NCBI GenBank assembly: GCA_045133915.1
Contig: JBGUUX010000044.1
Span: 1-5,175 of the forward strand
From: RGIG7300 sp045133915
GTDB lineage: Bacteria; Bacillota; Clostridia; Oscillospirales; CAG-272
Length of the DNA stretch: 5,175 bases
Direction: 5' to 3'
The position numbers were made by a program, and so were the translations under genes. Positions 4,921 through 5,175 of this stretch are shown here, piece after piece (the stretch's first letter is position 1; every line of letters begins with the position of its first letter). The notes beneath the pieces are model-generated. The model saw only the letters and a list, made by a program, of their open reading frames with translations, made no database searches and was not told the origin of the DNA.

Positions 4921-5175
4921 CATAAACGGTTCTTTTGTTTCTCTATGTAATTCTATTTCGTCTGCTACGCAGGCAGAGTTACGCATTTTAAGCAGATAAA
5001 GCACAGTCTCAGCTATATCCTCGGCAAGTATCATACCCTCGCTTGAAAGGTCAGGACGGGATACCTTGACCATATCGGTAAACACTCCGCCGGGGCTTAT
5101 AACGTGGGCTCTGACACCCTTTTTGTAATATTCCTTACTCAGTGCCTTGGTAAAGCCCAAAAGTGCGTGCTTTGA
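4918..5175 (-). CDS. Short-chain dehydrogenase/reductase, C-terminal part
   Basis: The 85 visible residues are the C-terminal third of a classical SDR, an NAD(P)-dependent oxidoreductase usually of about 230-250 residues. The gene runs off the right edge of the window, so the start is not visible. The first residues, SKHALLGFTKAL, carry the lysine of the YxxxK catalytic motif; the tyrosine would be just outside. VRAHVISPGGVFTDM is the conserved segment after the active site, with the PG motif and the threonine that contacts the cofactor. AEDIAETVLYLL is the usual late helix. The end, DEIELHRETKEPFM, resembles FabG-like or YdfG-like members. The substrate cannot be assigned. A TTG at 5158-5160 encodes an internal leucine and is not the start. 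The stop lies in the palindrome at 4878-4920. Confidence 0.9.
   Translation of the reverse strand, partial: SKHALLGFTKALSKEYYKKGVRAHVISPGGVFTDMVKVSRPDLSSEGMILAEDIAETVLYLLKMRNSACVADEIELHRETKEPFM

Overview
The window looks like a chromosomal stretch of a gut-type Clostridia bacterium, perhaps Oscillospiraceae or Ruminococcus-like. This is inferred from moderate-GC genes beside AT-rich intergenic DNA, AGGAG/AAGG ribosome sites, sigma-A promoters, intrinsic terminators, and the kinds of protein families present. No taxonomic marker gene is visible, so the assignment is soft.

Layout, left to right. Positions 1-81 hold either the last codons of a rightward gene or two small hairpins, and are closed by a strong terminator at 84-118. 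A bidirectional terminator at 204-229 and a heptamer repeat at 241-268 precede the 3' end of a leftward GH32 beta-fructosidase gene (273-1856). A 193-bp gap carries two inverted heptamer-repeat arrays (1874-1910 and 1996-2037). Next is a leftward DUF4838 protein, a predicted glycan-active enzyme with a GH20/GH67-type N-terminal domain (2050-3777). A compact divergent promoter region (3787-3930) separates it from a rightward NfsA-like nitroreductase (3931-4656). Beyond that is a 261-bp gap with an unusually ordered hairpin and heptamer array (4659-4880) and a 19-bp palindrome. The window ends with the 3' part of a leftward short-chain dehydrogenase (4918-5175), cut by the window edge.

The DUF4838 and GH32 genes run in the same direction and probably form a small carbohydrate-use unit. 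Neither product shows a signal peptide, so both probably act on imported oligosaccharides in the cytoplasm. No transporter or regulator is in view. The nitroreductase and the dehydrogenase are ordinary oxidoreductases with no evident link to the sugar genes.

The most unusual content is noncoding. The two intergenic regions on the gene-rich side and the right-hand gap all carry seven-base units of related sequence (TGCACTC, TTCACTA, ACTTCAC), with inverted counterparts. In the right-hand gap, five ACTTCAC-type units are mirrored by five GTGAAGT-type units. Seven of the eight spacers between them are themselves small hairpins of unrelated sequence, so the whole block could fold into a branched ladder.
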